From positions 4,960,001-5,024,000 of the forward strand of contig NZ_CP036274.1 of assembly GCF_007747655.1 (NCBI RefSeq): a stretch of DNA of 64,000 bases. The letters are read 5' to 3'. Below, piece after piece: positions 16,830-28,248 of this stretch. The notes below the pieces were generated by a model, which had not been told where the DNA came from, did not search any database, and saw only the letters and a program-made list of their open reading frames with translations. Each line of letters opens with the position of its first letter. The first letter of the stretch is position 1. The DNA is from Anatilimnocola aggregata. Lineage in GTDB: Bacteria > Planctomycetota > Planctomycetia > Pirellulales > Pirellulaceae. The position numbers and the translations under genes are program-made.

Positions 16830-17639
16830 ATGGATTTGAAACTAACGGGAGACACCGCGCTCGTGGTGGGTGGAGCGAGCGGCATAGGGCTGGCCATCGC
16901 CCGCGCCTTTGCCCGCGAAGGAAGCAATGTGCTGCTTTGGGACCGCAGCGCCGAAACACCGGCTCGCGCGGCGGAACTGGCGACCGAATCGAGCACGACT
17001 TGCCTGGGACAGATTGTGGATGCCACTGACTTTGTGCAAGTGAAAAAAACAGCAGCTGAGATCAACGCTTCATTCGGCCAGATCCAGCATGTTGTCTACG
17101 CAGCGGGGATGGGTTCGGGTAAATTCGGATTTCCGTTTTGGAAGTTAGAGCCGAGCGACTGGGACCGGGTGCTGCGAGTGAACTTGCTCGGAGCCGTGAA
17201 TGTCGCCCATGCCCTCGCGCCCGGTATGGCGGAGCGGCAGCAAGGGACTTTTCTTTTCATTTCGTCGGTCGCCGGGCAAATTGGTTCCCAGACCGACCCA
17301 CCCTACTCGGCCGCCAAAGCAGGGTTGATTAACTTTGCCCAGGCTGCTGCCAAGGATCTTGCGCCCCATAACGTGCGAGTGAATACCATCTGTCCCGGCA
17401 TGATTCAAACACCACTCAACCGTGCCGTCTGGCAGGCCTGGAACGACCAGCAGCCAGCAGATGCCAAACGGGCGTACGATGATTGGGCCGGCGAGAAGGT
17501 CCGCAGCGTAATTCCGCTCAAACGCTGGCAGACTCCCGATGACATCGCCGCCTATGCCGTCTTTCTCGCCTCCTATCAGGCCCAGAACATCACGGGGCAA
17601 ACACTCAACGTCGATGGCGGCTGGGTAATGCACTGGTGA
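16830..17639 (+). CDS. SDR-family oxidoreductase
   Basis: A 269-residue short-chain dehydrogenase starting MDLKLTGDTAL. Its cofactor motif is a variant, VGGASGIGLAIA, in place of TGxxxGIG. The catalytic Ser lies in FISSVAG, and YSAAK gives Tyr and Lys of the Y-x3-K motif. INTICPGMIQTP and ITGQTLNVDGGW are conserved C-terminal features of classical SDRs. It should reduce or oxidise a hydroxyl/keto group using NAD(P); the substrate is not predictable. It is the third gene of the run starting at 13307. Confidence 0.93.
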   Translation: MDLKLTGDTALVVGGASGIGLAIARAFAREGSNVLLWDRSAETPARAAELATESSTTCLGQIVDATDFVQVKKTAAEINASFGQIQHVVYAAGMGSGKFGFPFWKLEPSDWDRVLRVNLLGAVNVAHALAPGMAERQQGTFLFISSVAGQIGSQTDPPYSAAKAGLINFAQAAAKDLAPHNVRVNTICPGMIQTPLNRAVWQAWNDQQPADAKRAYDDWAGEKVRSVIPLKRWQTPDDIAAYAVFLASYQAQNITGQTLNVDGGWVMHW

Positions 17640-17689
17640 CCAAGGAGATGCGACTCGCAACTTGCAAAGAGCCAGCATAGAGTGGTGAT

Positions 17690-18370
17690 ATGAGCACATC
17701 ATTTCCAATTCCGCTTCCCTCCAGCGAGGGCCTGACCTCGGTCGGCACACTCGGGGAACTGGCAAATCGATTCGGTGATTTGCCACTGACGAGAATTTGT
17801 TTCTCACCGCTACCTGGTCTGGCCACCGGAGAGGACTTGCTTCGACTTCGTGCTGAGCAAGGTAAACGCTTTGAACTTGTTGACGGTACTCTCATTGAGA
17901 AGGCTATGGGTGCATACGAAGGATTGTTGGCGAGTTGGCTGGTCACGCAATTGCATATCTACCTGACGACGAATCCGATCGGAATTGCTTTCGGCGATGG
18001 CACTCCTTTGCAGCTCGCACCCAAGTTGATTCGCCTTCCCGACTGCGGATTTATTGCCTTGGATCGCCTGCCGGGTGGCGAGTTTCCAATTGACTCTCCT
18101 ACTCCACATATCGTACCCAATCTGGCCGTCGAAGTAGTAAGCGTCACCAATACGCGAGGCGAAATGGAAGCTAAAATGGCCGAGTATTTTGGCCACGGCG
18201 TACAAGAAGTGTGGTACCTTTACCCCAGAACCAGGCAATTATTTCAGTTCACTCCGGGTACACAATTTCGAGTAATCGAGATTGACGAATCGATAACAAC
18301 GGAGCTCCTGCCGGGGTTTTCGCTAAGCATGAAATGCCTCTTCAGTCCTCCTGGCAGACCCAAGCTGTAA
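17690..18370 (+). CDS. Uma2-family (PD-(D/E)XK-like) protein
   Basis: A 226-residue protein with Uma2/DUF820 landmarks: RFELVDGTLIEK (about residue 62), the LPDCGFIA strand with the conserved Asp, and the NLAVEVVSVTNT strand with the Glu, followed by KMAEYFGHGVQEVWYLYP. These match the PD-(D/E)XK nuclease fold. The family is strongly expanded in planctomycetes and cyanobacteria and its biological role is largely unknown, so nuclease activity is only inferred. It stands alone between an SDR and a convergent oxidoreductase. Confidence 0.88.
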   Translation: MSTSFPIPLPSSEGLTSVGTLGELANRFGDLPLTRICFSPLPGLATGEDLLRLRAEQGKRFELVDGTLIEKAMGAYEGLLASWLVTQLHIYLTTNPIGIAFGDGTPLQLAPKLIRLPDCGFIALDRLPGGEFPIDSPTPHIVPNLAVEVVSVTNTRGEMEAKMAEYFGHGVQEVWYLYPRTRQLFQFTPGTQFRVIEIDESITTELLPGFSLSMKCLFSPPGRPKL

Positions 18371-18395
18371 GTCAATGACGGTGTTACACCCAGAG

Positions 18396-19607
18396 CTACC
18401 GCTCAAAGCGAAACACTTCTGCATCTGGGTTCGGTCGGCCGAAGTAGAGATCGGTAATCACCTGCGAAGCAATCACACTAAACGTGATGCCATTTCCGCC
18501 GTAGCCGAGGGCGAAGTAAGCGCGCGGCCGATCGGGCGGTGAGCCGATGTAGGCAAGTCCGTCCTTCGTTTCGGCAAAGGTTCCCGCCCAGGCATAATCC
18601 GGAACAAATGTTGCCCCGGGAAACAGTTCTTGAAAACGTTCCACTAACTTCTCAACCTTTCGGTCTACTAAGCCATCGCGCTCATGATCGTTCGAGAAGA
18701 GGGTGTCGCCACCGCCGATGAGCGCGCGGCCATCATCAGTACGCCGAGCATAAAAATAGGGGCGTGCGGTCTCCCAGAGCAGGCATTGGTTGGGCCAGCC
18801 GGGAACCTCTCCCAAGGGTTCGCTGATGACGGCATAAGTGCTATGCAATTTGCCGGCCGATTCCCCTGCTAGAAAGGGCTTCGTCGCGTAACCGGTGGCG
18901 TAGACAATCTTGTCCGCTATGATTCGCCCCGTTTCGGTAACGAGCGTGACGCACGAATCTGCTTCACACACACTGACCACTTTGGTTTTCGCATAAGCGC
19001 GCAAGCCTTGCCTGACTGCCGCGCGCAGAAGTTCGCGCGTAAAGCGATAAGGATCGATTTGCGCATCGCCGCGTGACAAGATTGCTCCGGCGGCCTGAAG
19101 TGTCGAGATTTCAGCCAGTTGTTCGCGATTCAGAAACTCGACATCAAAACCGACCTGGCGGCGCAGTTCGCACTCGCGTTCGAGACTGCTGCGGTGCCAA
19201 ATGCTGGAGGCAAAATAGAGGCTCTCGCGTCGCGAGAATCCGCAATCTAGTTCGAGCTCCCCCACCAGTTGTTCGATTTCATCAATCGCGGTTAACCCGC
19301 GACGATACGCGCGCACTGCATTCTGCTCACCAACCTGGTCGATCAATTCTGCTAACGGCGTATCGACCTCATATTGCAATAATCCCGTACTGGCCGCGCT
19401 GCTGCCGTGACCAAATTCGCGCTCATCCACTAAGACGACGTCCACCCCCTGCGTCGTAAGTCGGTAGGCAGCCAACGCCCCGGTAATCCCTCCCCCAAGT
19501 ACGACCACGCTACAGCGCACATCACCCGAGAATAGAGCCTCGCTTCCAATCGAACGGGCGTCGCAGTCGACTGCGAGCCAGTATGGTTTGCCAGTGCGCA
19601 ATTTCAC
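18396..19607 (-). CDS. FAD-dependent amine/amino-acid oxidase (DAO family)
   Basis: A 403-residue flavoprotein. After about 30 residues, VVVLGGGITGALAAYRL gives the GxGxxG dinucleotide fold with VLVDE as the ribose-binding acidic residue. SSAASTGLLQYEVD is the DAO-type active-site loop, and YIGSPPDRPRAYFALGYGGNGITFS is the C-terminal FAD-binding segment. The closest general type is the glycine oxidase/gamma-glutamylputrescine oxidase-like group. The substrate is not predictable, and there is no obvious pathway neighbour. Confidence 0.88.
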   Translation of the reverse strand: MKLRTGKPYWLAVDCDARSIGSEALFSGDVRCSVVVLGGGITGALAAYRLTTQGVDVVLVDEREFGHGSSAASTGLLQYEVDTPLAELIDQVGEQNAVRAYRRGLTAIDEIEQLVGELELDCGFSRRESLYFASSIWHRSSLERECELRRQVGFDVEFLNREQLAEISTLQAAGAILSRGDAQIDPYRFTRELLRAAVRQGLRAYAKTKVVSVCEADSCVTLVTETGRIIADKIVYATGYATKPFLAGESAGKLHSTYAVISEPLGEVPGWPNQCLLWETARPYFYARRTDDGRALIGGGDTLFSNDHERDGLVDRKVEKLVERFQELFPGATFVPDYAWAGTFAETKDGLAYIGSPPDRPRAYFALGYGGNGITFSVIASQVITDLYFGRPNPDAEVFRFER

Positions 19608-20109
19608 GGTGCAACTTCTCGTTAGTAGGGCTCAAGGAACGAATGTTGCCGTCAGTGCACGCGGCATGCCGAACGCCGGTGAGTGCTGAGAAACTGAGGC
19701 GTCAGCTTTGCCTGACCACAGCCACTGTACGGTAGACGACACAAGGTAGATTCAGTGGCTTGAGGTTGTCGCCGCAAGAGGGCCCTGATTACAATGGCTC
19801 TCGAATTGAATGTCTCGCAGGGACTGCGAGTTACGTCCACAGAACTGGATGAAACTGCGCGCCCCGGAGATTGATTGTGAAACGACTTACGTCGCCGTTT
19901 CTTCCCCAGCGACCTTCTCTAGATCAGCATCCTCCGCGCACTGCGGAATGCCCTCTCAGTCCGTTCTCACTGCAATCCGTTTCTGCGCGCTCGACAGTGC
20001 GGTTTACGTACCACATGCAAGCTTGAGCAGTCGACGAGCAGACACGCCCCGCCTCGTTAATTTTATCAGTTGCATTTCAAATCATCGCTTGCTCATCAAG
20101 GATTCTTTC
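19608..20109 (+). other. 502-bp divergent intergenic region
   Basis: No convincing gene lies between the FAD oxidoreductase (minus) and the HAMP kinase (plus). The kinase frame stays open upstream to 19810, but the Shine-Dalgarno AAGGA before the ATG at 20110 and the lack of coding character argue that it is untranslated. I see no clear repeat or terminator in it. Confidence 0.5.
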
Positions 20110-23100
20110 ATGGTTGCTTCACTGGAAACCACGCAAGCCATCGACCTCCCCGTTCTGCTGAATGCAATGAGCGCGCTCAAGCGGGGCGATTTTTCGGTCC
20201 GGTTGCCGCACGATTGGACCGGAGCAGCTGGCAAGGTCGCCGATGCCTTTAATGAAGTCATCGAGTTGAATGAGCGCATGGCCCGCGAACTCGAACGGCT
20301 GGGGCGAGTGGTCGGTAAAGAAGGAAAGCTGACGCAGCGAGCTTCGCTGGGCGATGTGCGCGGCAGTTGGGCCGCTTCGATTGATTCCGTCAATGATTTA
20401 ATCGGCGACCTTGTACGCCCCACGCGCGAAACGGCTCGCGTGATCGGTGCCGTGGCTCAAGGTGATCTGTCACAGACGATGGCGCTGGAGCTTGACGATC
20501 GTCCGCTGCAGGGCGAATTCCTCGGCACGGCCAAGACCATTAATAAAATGGTGGATCAGCTCAGCTCGTTCGCGTCAGAAGTGACCCGCGTGGCTCGTGA
20601 AGTGGGTACGGAAGGCGAATTGGGTGGGCAGGCCCAGGTGAAGAACGTCGCCGGTACTTGGAAGGATCTTACCGATTCGGTGAACTCGATGGCCGGTAAC
20701 TTGACCGGCCAGGTACGTAACATTGCCGAAGTGACGACCGCCGTCGCGAATGGCGACTTGTCGAAGAAGATTACCGTCGACGTGAAGGGTGAGTTCCTTG
20801 AATTGAAGAACACCATCAACACGATGGTGGATCAGCTTCGCTCATTCGCCTCGGAAGTGACCCGCGTGGCCCGCGAAGTGGGTACCGAAGGTCAGCTTGG
20901 TGGCCAAGCGAAGGTGGAAGGAGTGTCCGGTACTTGGAAGGATCTCACCGACTCGGTGAATTCCATGGCCAGCAATCTCACGGGGCAGGTGCGTAATATC
21001 GCCAACGTGACGACTGCCGTCGCCAAGGGTGATCTCTCGAAGAAGATCACGGTGGACGTCAAAGGCGAGTTCGGCGAACTAAGTAATACCATTAATACAA
21101 TGGTCGATCAGCTTAGCTCGTTTGCTTCGGAAGTGACCCGCGTGGCTCGCGAGGTGGGCACGGAAGGTCAGCTGGGTGGGCAGGCGAAGGTGGAAGGAGT
21201 TTCAGGTACATGGAAGGATCTCACCGACTCGGTGAATTCCATGGCCGGTAACTTGACCGGCCAGGTGCGTAACATCGCGGCGGTAACGACGGCCGTGGCC
21301 AACGGTGACTTGTCGAAGAAGATCACGGTCGATGTGAAGGGGGAAATTCTCGAACTCAAGAACACCATTAATACGATGGTGGATCAGCTTAGTTCGTTCG
21401 CGGCCGAAGTGACCCGCGTGGCCCGCGAAGTGGGTACCGAAGGCAAGCTCGGTGGCCAAGCGAAGGTGGAAGGTGTGTCCGGTACTTGGAAGGACCTCAC
21501 CGACTCGGTGAATTCGATGGCCGGTAACTTGACCGGCCAGGTCCGTAATATCGCGGCCGTCACGACGGCCGTGGCCAATGGCGACTTGTCGAAGAAGATC
21601 ACTGTGGACGTGAAGGGGGAAATCCTCGAACTGAAGAACACGATCAATACGATGGTCGATCAGCTTAGCTCCTTTGCTTCGGAAGTGACTCGTGTGGCTC
21701 GCGAAGTGGGCTCGGAAGGCAAGCTGGGCGGACAAGCTCAGGTGCGCGGTGTTGCCGGTACGTGGAAGGATCTCACCGACTCGGTGAATGGCATGGCCGG
21801 TAACCTCACGGCTCAAGTGCGTAACATCGCCGAAGTGACGACCGCTGTGGCGAACGGTGACTTGTCGAAGAAGATCACCGTGGACGTGAAGGGTGAATTC
21901 CTCGAACTGAAGAACACCATCAATACGATGGTGGATCAGCTTCGCTCGTTCGCCTCGGAAGTGACCCGCGTGGCCCGCGAAGTGGGCACCGAAGGCAAGC
22001 TGGGCGGACAGGCTCAGGTGGAAGGTGTTTCCGGTACGTGGAAAGATCTTACGGACTCTGTGAATTCCATGGCGGGCAACTTAACCGGCCAGGTCCGCAA
22101 TATCGCCGCGGTGACGACCGCCGTGGCGAATGGCGACTTGTCGAAAAAGATCACCGTGGATGTGAAGGGTGAAATTCTCGAACTCAAGAACACCATCAAT
22201 ACGATGGTGGATCAGCTTCGCTCCTTTGCTTCGGAAGTGACCCGCGTGGCCCGCGAAGTGGGCACTGAAGGTCAATTGGGTGGTCAAGCTAAGGTGGAAG
22301 GTGTGTCGGGAACTTGGAAGGACTTGACCGACTCCGTGAATTTCATGGCCAGCAACTTGACTGGCCAGGTGCGTAACATTGCTGCGGTGACCACGGCCGT
22401 GGCAACGGGCGATTTATCGAAGAAGATCACCGTCGACGTGAAGGGTGAATTTCTCGAACTGAGTAATACGATCAACACGATGGTCGATCAGCTTGGCTCG
22501 TTTGCGGCGGAAGTGACCCGCGTAGCCCGCGAAGTGGGTACGGAAGGAAAGTTGGGTGGTCAGGCCCAGGTGAAGGGTGTTTCCGGTACTTGGAAAGATC
22601 TTACCGACAACGTGAACTCGATGGCCGGTAACTTGACCAGCCAGGTGCGCGGTATCGCCAAGGTTGTGACCGCGGTCGCTAACGGTGACTTGAAGCAAAA
22701 ACTGACGGTGGAAGCGAAGGGGGAAATCGCGGCGCTTGCCGATACGATTAACTCGATGATCGAAACGCTCGCGACGTTCGCCGACCAGGTGACGACCGTG
22801 GCTCGAGAAGTGGGTGTCGAAGGAAAGCTCGGTGGCCAGGCGAAGGTGCCGGGTGCAGCCGGAACCTGGAAGATGCTCACCGAGAACGTGAATCAACTCG
22901 CGGCGAACTTGACGACTCAGGTCCGCGCGATCGCCGAGGTGGCTACCGCCGTGACCAAGGGTGACTTGACTCGCTCCATCACCGTGGAGGCTCTCGGTGA
23001 AGTGGCGGCGCTCAAGGACAACATCAACGAGATGATTCGCAACTTGAAGGACACCACGCTCAAGAACAGCGAACAAGACTGGTTGAAAACGAACCTGGCG

Positions 23101-25890
23101 AAGTTCAGCCGCATGTTGCAAGGCCAGCGCGACTTGACGACGGTCGGCCGCATGATTCTGTCGGAACTCGTGCCGGTGGTGGGTGCCCAGCAGGCCGTCT
23201 TCTACGTCCATGAAACGGTCGACGATCAGCCCCAACTCACCTTGCTGGCGAGCTACGCCGATCAAGGACAGGATGCTTTGGGCAAGCGAATTGGCATCGG
23301 CGAAGGGCTCACGGGTCAGTGCGCATTGGAAAAGCAGAAGATCCTCGTCACCAACTGCCCGCCCAACTACTTTCACGTTTCATCCGCGCTGGGTGTCGCC
23401 GCACCCAAGAGCATCATCGTCCTGCCGGTTATTTTCGAAGGTGAACTGAAGGGCGTGCTCGAACTCGCTTCGTTCGAGCGTTTTAATCCGACCCACCAGG
23501 CATTTCTCGATCAGCTTACTGAATCGATCGGTATCGTGCTCAACACGATCGAAGCGAACATGCGTACGGAAGGCCTGCTCAAGCAGTCGCAATCGCTTGC
23601 GCAAGAGTTGCAAAGCCGGCAAGAGGAGTTGCAGAACACGAACCAGGAACTCGAAGAGAAGGCCGGTCTGCTCGCGCACCAAAATCAGGAAGTGGAACGA
23701 AAAAATCGCGAAGTGGAACAAGCCCGCCAGGCTCTCGAAGAAAAGGCCAAACAGTTGGCCCTCACTTCGAAGTACAAATCAGAGTTCCTTGCGAATATGT
23801 CGCACGAGTTGCGAACGCCGCTCAACAGCTTGCTTATCCTTTCGGACCAGCTGAGCAAGAATGCGGAGAACAACCTCACGTCGCGGCAAATGGAGTTCGC
23901 CAAGACCATTCACTCCAGCGGCAACGACCTGCTGATGCTGATCAACGACATTCTCGACTTGTCGAAGATCGAATCGGGCACGGTCATGGTCGATGTCGGC
24001 GAACTGCGGCTCAGCGACCTGAACAGTTACGTCGAACGGACCTTCCGCCACGTCGCCGAAGCCAAGGAAGTCGAGTTCAGCATCGAGCTCGATCCGCAAT
24101 TGCCGAAGACGATGCTTACCGACGCCAAACGCCTGCAGCAAGTGATCAAGAACCTCCTCTCTAATGCGTTTAAGTTCACGCATCAAGGGAGGGTTAAGCT
24201 CACCGTGAAGCCGATCGCTGCGGGCTGGAACACCGAGAACGACTTGCTGAATCATGCCAGCGGTGTGCTGGCCTTCGTCGTTACCGACACGGGCATCGGT
24301 ATTTCACCAGACAAGCAGCAGATCATTTTCGAAGCCTTCCAGCAGGCCGACGGCAGCACTAGCCGCAAGTACGGCGGTACTGGCCTCGGTCTGGCGATCA
24401 GCCGCGAACTATCGCGACTGCTCGGCGGCGAAATTCGTCTTACCAGCATTCCGGGCAAGGGAAGCACGTTCACCTTGTTCCTGCCACAGGCGTTTGTCCC
24501 ACAAAAGCTTTCGCGCAAGGCCTCGACAGAACGAGTTTCCGACGACTCCCTCACACACATTCCTGCGAATCTGGTTGCTCCGCCGCGCGAGCAACCAACT
24601 GAGCTGCTGGAGCCGGAAGTTTCGCAACTGGTCAACGAAGTGGGTGATGACCGCAACACCATCCAGCCAGATGACGTAGTCATGCTAATCGTCGAGAACG
24701 ACTTGAACTTTGCCCGAATCTTGTTGCAGGCCGCCCACGAGCGAGGGTTTAAGGGGTTGGTGACTTCGATGGGCGCGGCCGCGCTCACCATGGCCCGCGA
24801 ATATCGTCCTACAGCGATGACGCTCGACATCTGCTTGCCAGATATCAACGGCTGGCGAGTGCTCGAGCGTTTGAAGAACGATGCGAACATCCGGCATATA
24901 CCGGTATGGATTGTGTCGACGGAAGAAATACGAGAACAGGCTCTCAGTTCGGGGGCTGTCGAGTTCTTACCGAAGCCAATTCGCACTCAGGATGATCTCA
25001 ACAAATTCATGGACACCGCCAGCGAATTCACCCGGCAACGGACTCGAAACATCTTGCTGGTGGAACGAGAAGCAACGGCGCAAAACGAAGTTCGTCCGCT
25101 CATCGAGCAGGATGATTTGCGTGTGCAGCACGTCACCAGCAATCGGCAGGCGCTGGCGGCACTGAAAGCGGGTGAATACGACTGCCTGATCTTGAGCGCG
25201 CAAGTCTGCGATGTTTCGTTGAGTGAAATTGCTGCTGAAATTGCCCGCACACCCGCGCTTGCCAGACTACCGATTATCTACCGCACCGATGTCGTTCCTT
25301 CGGCAGACAACCAGGTGGCGCTACGCGAGCTTGGCCGTAGCCGCATCGTCCGGGCAGCATTTTCTGCAGAGCTACTGCTCGATCAAGTGGCCGCCACGTT
25401 GCACTATCCGTTAGCCAAGCTAGCTCCCGACAAGCGAGAAGTGTTGCGGAATCTGCACGATTCGGACGGCGTGCTCGAAGGGCGCAAGGTACTCATTGTC
25501 GACGATGACATTCGCAATATCTTCGCGCTCTCCAGTGTGCTGGAATGGCGCAACATGCAAATTTACTCGGCTGAGACGGGCAGAGATGCAATTCAAGTGC
25601 TGCAGAACCATGCCGATATCGACATCGTACTCATGGATATCATGATGCCCGAAATGGATGGCTACGAGACGATGCGCGCTATTCGCCAAATTCCGCACCT
25701 TAAAAACCTTCCCATTATTGCGGTGACAGCCAAAGCGATGAAAGGAGATCGCGAGAAGTGCATCGAGGCCGGGGCTTGGGATTACCTTGCCAAACCGGTA
25801 GACTCGGAGCAGATGTTAGCTGTCATGCGCGCATGGCTCAGACGGCGCGAAACTGCCGGACAAGAAATTGAAGCACGGGCGGCCACGTAA
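20110..25890 (+). CDS. Giant poly-HAMP hybrid histidine kinase
   Basis: A 1926-residue cytosolic kinase without membrane helices. Order: a diverged HAMP-like region (1-146), nine consecutive 92-residue HAMP units (147-974), a GAF domain (about 1009-1153), a coiled coil, HisKA with H1232 in MSHELRTPL, an HATPase with N-box NLLSNAFKF and G-box [10 protein letters not shown], then three receivers. REC1 has D1573 (LDICLPD), REC2 (about 1648-1760) has Ser where the phospho-Asp should be, and REC3 has D1843 ([11 protein letters not shown]). This layout resembles fungal group III (Nik1-type) osmosensing kinases and their bacterial relatives. Start chosen at MVASLETT with AAGGA upstream. A second hybrid kinase follows after 14 bases. 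Confidence 0.95.
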   Translation: MVASLETTQAIDLPVLLNAMSALKRGDFSVRLPHDWTGAAGKVADAFNEVIELNERMARELERLGRVVGKEGKLTQRASLGDVRGSWAASIDSVNDLIGDLVRPTRETARVIGAVAQGDLSQTMALELDDRPLQGEFLGTAKTINKMVDQLSSFASEVTRVAREVGTEGELGGQAQVKNVAGTWKDLTDSVNSMAGNLTGQVRNIAEVTTAVANGDLSKKITVDVKGEFLELKNTINTMVDQLRSFASEVTRVAREVGTEGQLGGQAKVEGVSGTWKDLTDSVNSMASNLTGQVRNIANVTTAVAKGDLSKKITVDVKGEFGELSNTINTMVDQLSSFASEVTRVAREVGTEGQLGGQAKVEGVSGTWKDLTDSVNSMAGNLTGQVRNIAAVTTAVANGDLSKKITVDVKGEILELKNTINTMVDQLSSFAAEVTRVAREVGTEGKLGGQAKVEGVSGTWKDLTDSVNSMAGNLTGQVRNIAAVTTAVANGDLSKKITVDVKGEILELKNTINTMVDQLSSFASEVTRVAREVGSEGKLGGQAQVRGVAGTWKDLTDSVNGMAGNLTAQVRNIAEVTTAVANGDLSKKITVDVKGEFLELKNTINTMVDQLRSFASEVTRVAREVGTEGKLGGQAQVEGVSGTWKDLTDSVNSMAGNLTGQVRNIAAVTTAVANGDLSKKITVDVKGEILELKNTINTMVDQLRSFASEVTRVAREVGTEGQLGGQAKVEGVSGTWKDLTDSVNFMASNLTGQVRNIAAVTTAVATGDLSKKITVDVKGEFLELSNTINTMVDQLGSFAAEVTRVAREVGTEGKLGGQAQVKGVSGTWKDLTDNVNSMAGNLTSQVRGIAKVVTAVANGDLKQKLTVEAKGEIAALADTINSMIETLATFADQVTTVAREVGVEGKLGGQAKVPGAAGTWKMLTENVNQLAANLTTQVRAIAEVATAVTKGDLTRSITVEALGEVAALKDNINEMIRNLKDTTLKNSEQDWLKTNLAKFSRMLQGQRDLTTVGRMILSELVPVVGAQQAVFYVHETVDDQPQLTLLASYADQGQDALGKRIGIGEGLTGQCALEKQKILVTNCPPNYFHVSSALGVAAPKSIIVLPVIFEGELKGVLELASFERFNPTHQAFLDQLTESIGIVLNTIEANMRTEGLLKQSQSLAQELQSRQEELQNTNQELEEKAGLLAHQNQEVERKNREVEQARQALEEKAKQLALTSKYKSEFLANMSHELRTPLNSLLILSDQLSKNAENNLTSRQMEFAKTIHSSGNDLLMLINDILDLSKIESGTVMVDVGELRLSDLNSYVERTFRHVAEAKEVEFSIELDPQLPKTMLTDAKRLQQVIKNLLSNAFKFTHQGRVKLTVKPIAAGWNTENDLLNHASGVLAFVVTDTGIGISPDKQQIIFEAFQQADGSTSRKYGGTGLGLAISRELSRLLGGEIRLTSIPGKGSTFTLFLPQAFVPQKLSRKASTERVSDDSLTHIPANLVAPPREQPTELLEPEVSQLVNEVGDDRNTIQPDDVVMLIVENDLNFARILLQAAHERGFKGLVTSMGAAALTMAREYRPTAMTLDICLPDINGWRVLERLKNDANIRHIPVWIVSTEEIREQALSSGAVEFLPKPIRTQDDLNKFMDTASEFTRQRTRNILLVEREATAQNEVRPLIEQDDLRVQHVTSNRQALAALKAGEYDCLILSAQVCDVSLSEIAAEIARTPALARLPIIYRTDVVPSADNQVALRELGRSRIVRAAFSAELLLDQVAATLHYPLAKLAPDKREVLRNLHDSDGVLEGRKVLIVDDDIRNIFALSSVLEWRNMQIYSAETGRDAIQVLQNHADIDIVLMDIMMPEMDGYETMRAIRQIPHLKNLPIIAVTAKAMKGDREKCIEAGAWDYLAKPVDSEQMLAVMRAWLRRRETAGQEIEARAAT
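20548..23031 (+). repeat. Nine in-frame 276-bp HAMP-coding tandem repeats
   Basis: Within the kinase gene, the codons for MVDQL or its equivalent recur at 20548 and then every 276 bases up to 22756, with the next matching Met at 23032. No unit has gained or lost a base. Units 1-7 are close copies at DNA and protein level ([25 protein letters not shown]), while units 8 and 9 are more diverged. Such near-identity invites recombination, so the copy number may vary or be collapsed in short-read assemblies. Confidence 0.95.
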
Positions 25891-25904
25891 TCGCTAACTC
25901 TTGG

Positions 25905-28094
25905 ATGACTTACATGATGCCACCAGGCTCTGATGCAGCGCCAGCGGGACAGCCGCCCAGCGAAAGAGTGAACGTGCTGATCGTCGATGATCAGCCCGAT
26001 AAACTTCTTTCGCTTGAAGCTGCGCTTGCCAGCCTGGGGGAGAACATCGTACTGGCGAAGTCGGGGCGCGATGCACTGCGACGTCTGCTGGAGCACGATT
26101 TTGCCGTGATCCTGCTCGACGTGAACATGCCGGACATGGATGGCTTCGAAACCGCCGCGCTGATCCGGCAACATCGGCGCTGCACCCATACCCCCATCAT
26201 CTTCGTCACCGCTTTTGGCGACGACATGCACACCGCCCAAGGTTATTCCTTGGGGGCGGTCGACTATATCCTGTCACCAATCGTGCCCGATATTTTGCGC
26301 ACCAAGGTGCGCGTGTTCGTCGACCTATTCCGCAAGACGCAGGAGATTGAGCGGCATGCTGAAGCTCGGGTCAACCTCGCGCGCGAGCAGGCTGCCCGAG
26401 CTGCGGCGGAAGATTCCAATCGGCAGTTAAATTTTCTGTCCGAAGCTTCGGCCGCGATGACTCGTCATTTAAGCACAGACGCCACAATCGCCGAAATCAA
26501 TCGAGTTGCGGTGCCATTTTTGGCAGACTTCAGTGCCATCGCCTTGCTGGATGAGCAACACCAACTCGGTAAGTGCGACGCAGCTTGGGCGACGCCCGTC
26601 GGCAACTTGAGTTCAACTCGTGATGAACTTTGGCAGCGGCTCCCGGCACAGCTGCGCGGTTCGATTAAAGAGGCAATTGACAATAGTCAGGCACGGTTGG
26701 GCCGCGCGGGGTTCGTGCGGCAAATCACGATTTCAGCGGCCGACATTACCGGCGATCAAGGAATTGGCGGAAATCCGCTCCACGTCTTCGCGATTCTTCC
26801 TCTTAGTGCCCGTGGGCGCACCATTGGCGCGTTGGTCCTGGCAAGCAACTCGCTCGAAACGACCACAGCTGTGGGCCACTTTCGCCTGGTTGAGGATTTT
26901 GCCAATCGGGCCAGCATCGCTATCGACAACGCTCGCCTGTATGAGAATGTGCGCGAACACGATCGCCGCAAAGATCATTTTCTCGCGATGTTAGGCCACG
27001 AGTTGCGGAATCCTCTCGCGCCGATTCGCAATGCGGTCGAAATCCTGCGTTGTTCAGCTCAAGTACCGGGGACCACGACCGATACTGGCTCGATCCAAGC
27101 GCGTGAAATGATCGAACGTCAGGTGGCGCACATGACGCGGCTGATCGACGATCTGCTTGATGTCTCCCGGATTGCCAGCGGCAAGATTCAATTGCGACGA
27201 GAGCGCTGCGACCTGACCAAGATCGTTAAAGATACGCTCGAAGATTATCGCTCGGTCGTCGAACAGAGCGGCTTGCAGCTGACGTTGGAACTACCGCAGC
27301 AGTCGTTGTGGATTCAAGGCGACCGGACGCGGATGAGTCAAATTGTTGGGAACCTGATTCACAATGCACACAAATTCACTGACGAAGGGGGGCAAGTCCT
27401 GGTTCGTCTGCTTCCCGAAACGGATGGACGCTCGGCGCTGCTGACGATTCGCGATTCGGGCATTGGCATGGATCGCGAAACACTCAGTTCAGTCTTCGAT
27501 GCCTTCTCCCAGGCCGATCGATCGCTGGAACGAAGTCGTGGTGGGTTGGGGCTGGGGCTGGCACTTGTCAAAGGGCTCGTCGAGTTGCATGGCGGCGCAG
27601 TTTGCGTGAGCAGTGAAGGCTTAGGACGGGGGACCGAGTTTCGCGTGCAGTTGTTTCTCGATCAATCTGTCGTCGCTTCCCAGCAGTCGGCACCGCGGGC
27701 AACAACGAAGGGAAAGTCTTGCCGAATCCTGATCATCGAAGACAATTTGGATGGCGCAGAAAGTATGCGATTGCTCCTGCGTCACCTGGGGCATGAGGTA
27801 AAGGTTGCTCATACCGGTCCGAGTGGTCTCGCTGTCGCAACCGAGTGGTCGCCCGAGGTGGTGCTGTGCGATATCGGCTTACCTGGTGGGATGGATGGTT
27901 ACGCCGTCGCGCGGGCGTTGCGCGAAGAGACTCATCTCGACGGTCTCCTGCTCATTGCACTCACCGGTTACGGAAGGGACGACGATCAGCGCCGCGCTAA
28001 AGAGGCGGGCTTTGATCAACACATGACGAAGCCCGTCGATTTTGCCGTGCTCCAGCGCACGCTCACTTCGTTCAGTCATTTGTGCCAACGGTAG
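25905..28094 (+). CDS. Hybrid sensor kinase, REC-GAF-HisKA-HATPase-REC
   Basis: A 729-residue soluble kinase. An N-terminal receiver (about 23-140) has its acceptor at D72 (LLDVNMPDMDG). A short coiled coil leads to a GAF domain (about 175-345), HisKA with H365 (LGHELRNPL), an HATPase (N-box NLIHNAHKF, G-box GLGLGLALVKGL) and a C-terminal receiver with D656 (LCDIGLPGGMDG). The N-terminal receiver suggests it is itself the target of another kinase, most likely the poly-HAMP kinase encoded 14 bases upstream. No output domain is present, so signal passes on by phosphotransfer. Confidence 0.94.
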   Translation: MTYMMPPGSDAAPAGQPPSERVNVLIVDDQPDKLLSLEAALASLGENIVLAKSGRDALRRLLEHDFAVILLDVNMPDMDGFETAALIRQHRRCTHTPIIFVTAFGDDMHTAQGYSLGAVDYILSPIVPDILRTKVRVFVDLFRKTQEIERHAEARVNLAREQAARAAAEDSNRQLNFLSEASAAMTRHLSTDATIAEINRVAVPFLADFSAIALLDEQHQLGKCDAAWATPVGNLSSTRDELWQRLPAQLRGSIKEAIDNSQARLGRAGFVRQITISAADITGDQGIGGNPLHVFAILPLSARGRTIGALVLASNSLETTTAVGHFRLVEDFANRASIAIDNARLYENVREHDRRKDHFLAMLGHELRNPLAPIRNAVEILRCSAQVPGTTTDTGSIQAREMIERQVAHMTRLIDDLLDVSRIASGKIQLRRERCDLTKIVKDTLEDYRSVVEQSGLQLTLELPQQSLWIQGDRTRMSQIVGNLIHNAHKFTDEGGQVLVRLLPETDGRSALLTIRDSGIGMDRETLSSVFDAFSQADRSLERSRGGLGLGLALVKGLVELHGGAVCVSSEGLGRGTEFRVQLFLDQSVVASQQSAPRATTKGKSCRILIIEDNLDGAESMRLLLRHLGHEVKVAHTGPSGLAVATEWSPEVVLCDIGLPGGMDGYAVARALREETHLDGLLLIALTGYGRDDDQRRAKEAGFDQHMTKPVDFAVLQRTLTSFSHLCQR

Positions 28095-28248
28095 CGCGGT
28101 CTCCACAATTGTCCGCTAGCAACTGCTTCATATCGCTGAATTACAATTTGGCAGACTTTAGGGGTTGTAGCGGTCTTGCTGCCGATATTCATTAGGACCG
28201 ACGAATTTGTCGCTCACTTTTGAAATATCAACTATCGGCGAGATTGCC

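Noticed and set aside
21202-22478. Antisense ORFs of 60-204 codons with similar sequences
   Set aside because: They mirror the repeated HAMP coding strand. Their similarity to each other follows from the repeats, and none has a start signal.
20548-23031. Regular 276-bp repeats as a satellite or CRISPR-like array
   Set aside because: The repeats are in frame, code for HAMP units and lie wholly inside one kinase gene. The unit is far too long for CRISPR and there are no spacers.
22414-23376. 320-codon antisense ORF in the kinase gene
   Set aside because: It is opposite HAMP and GAF coding sequence; its composition (many His, Arg, Leu) is typical of a shadow frame.
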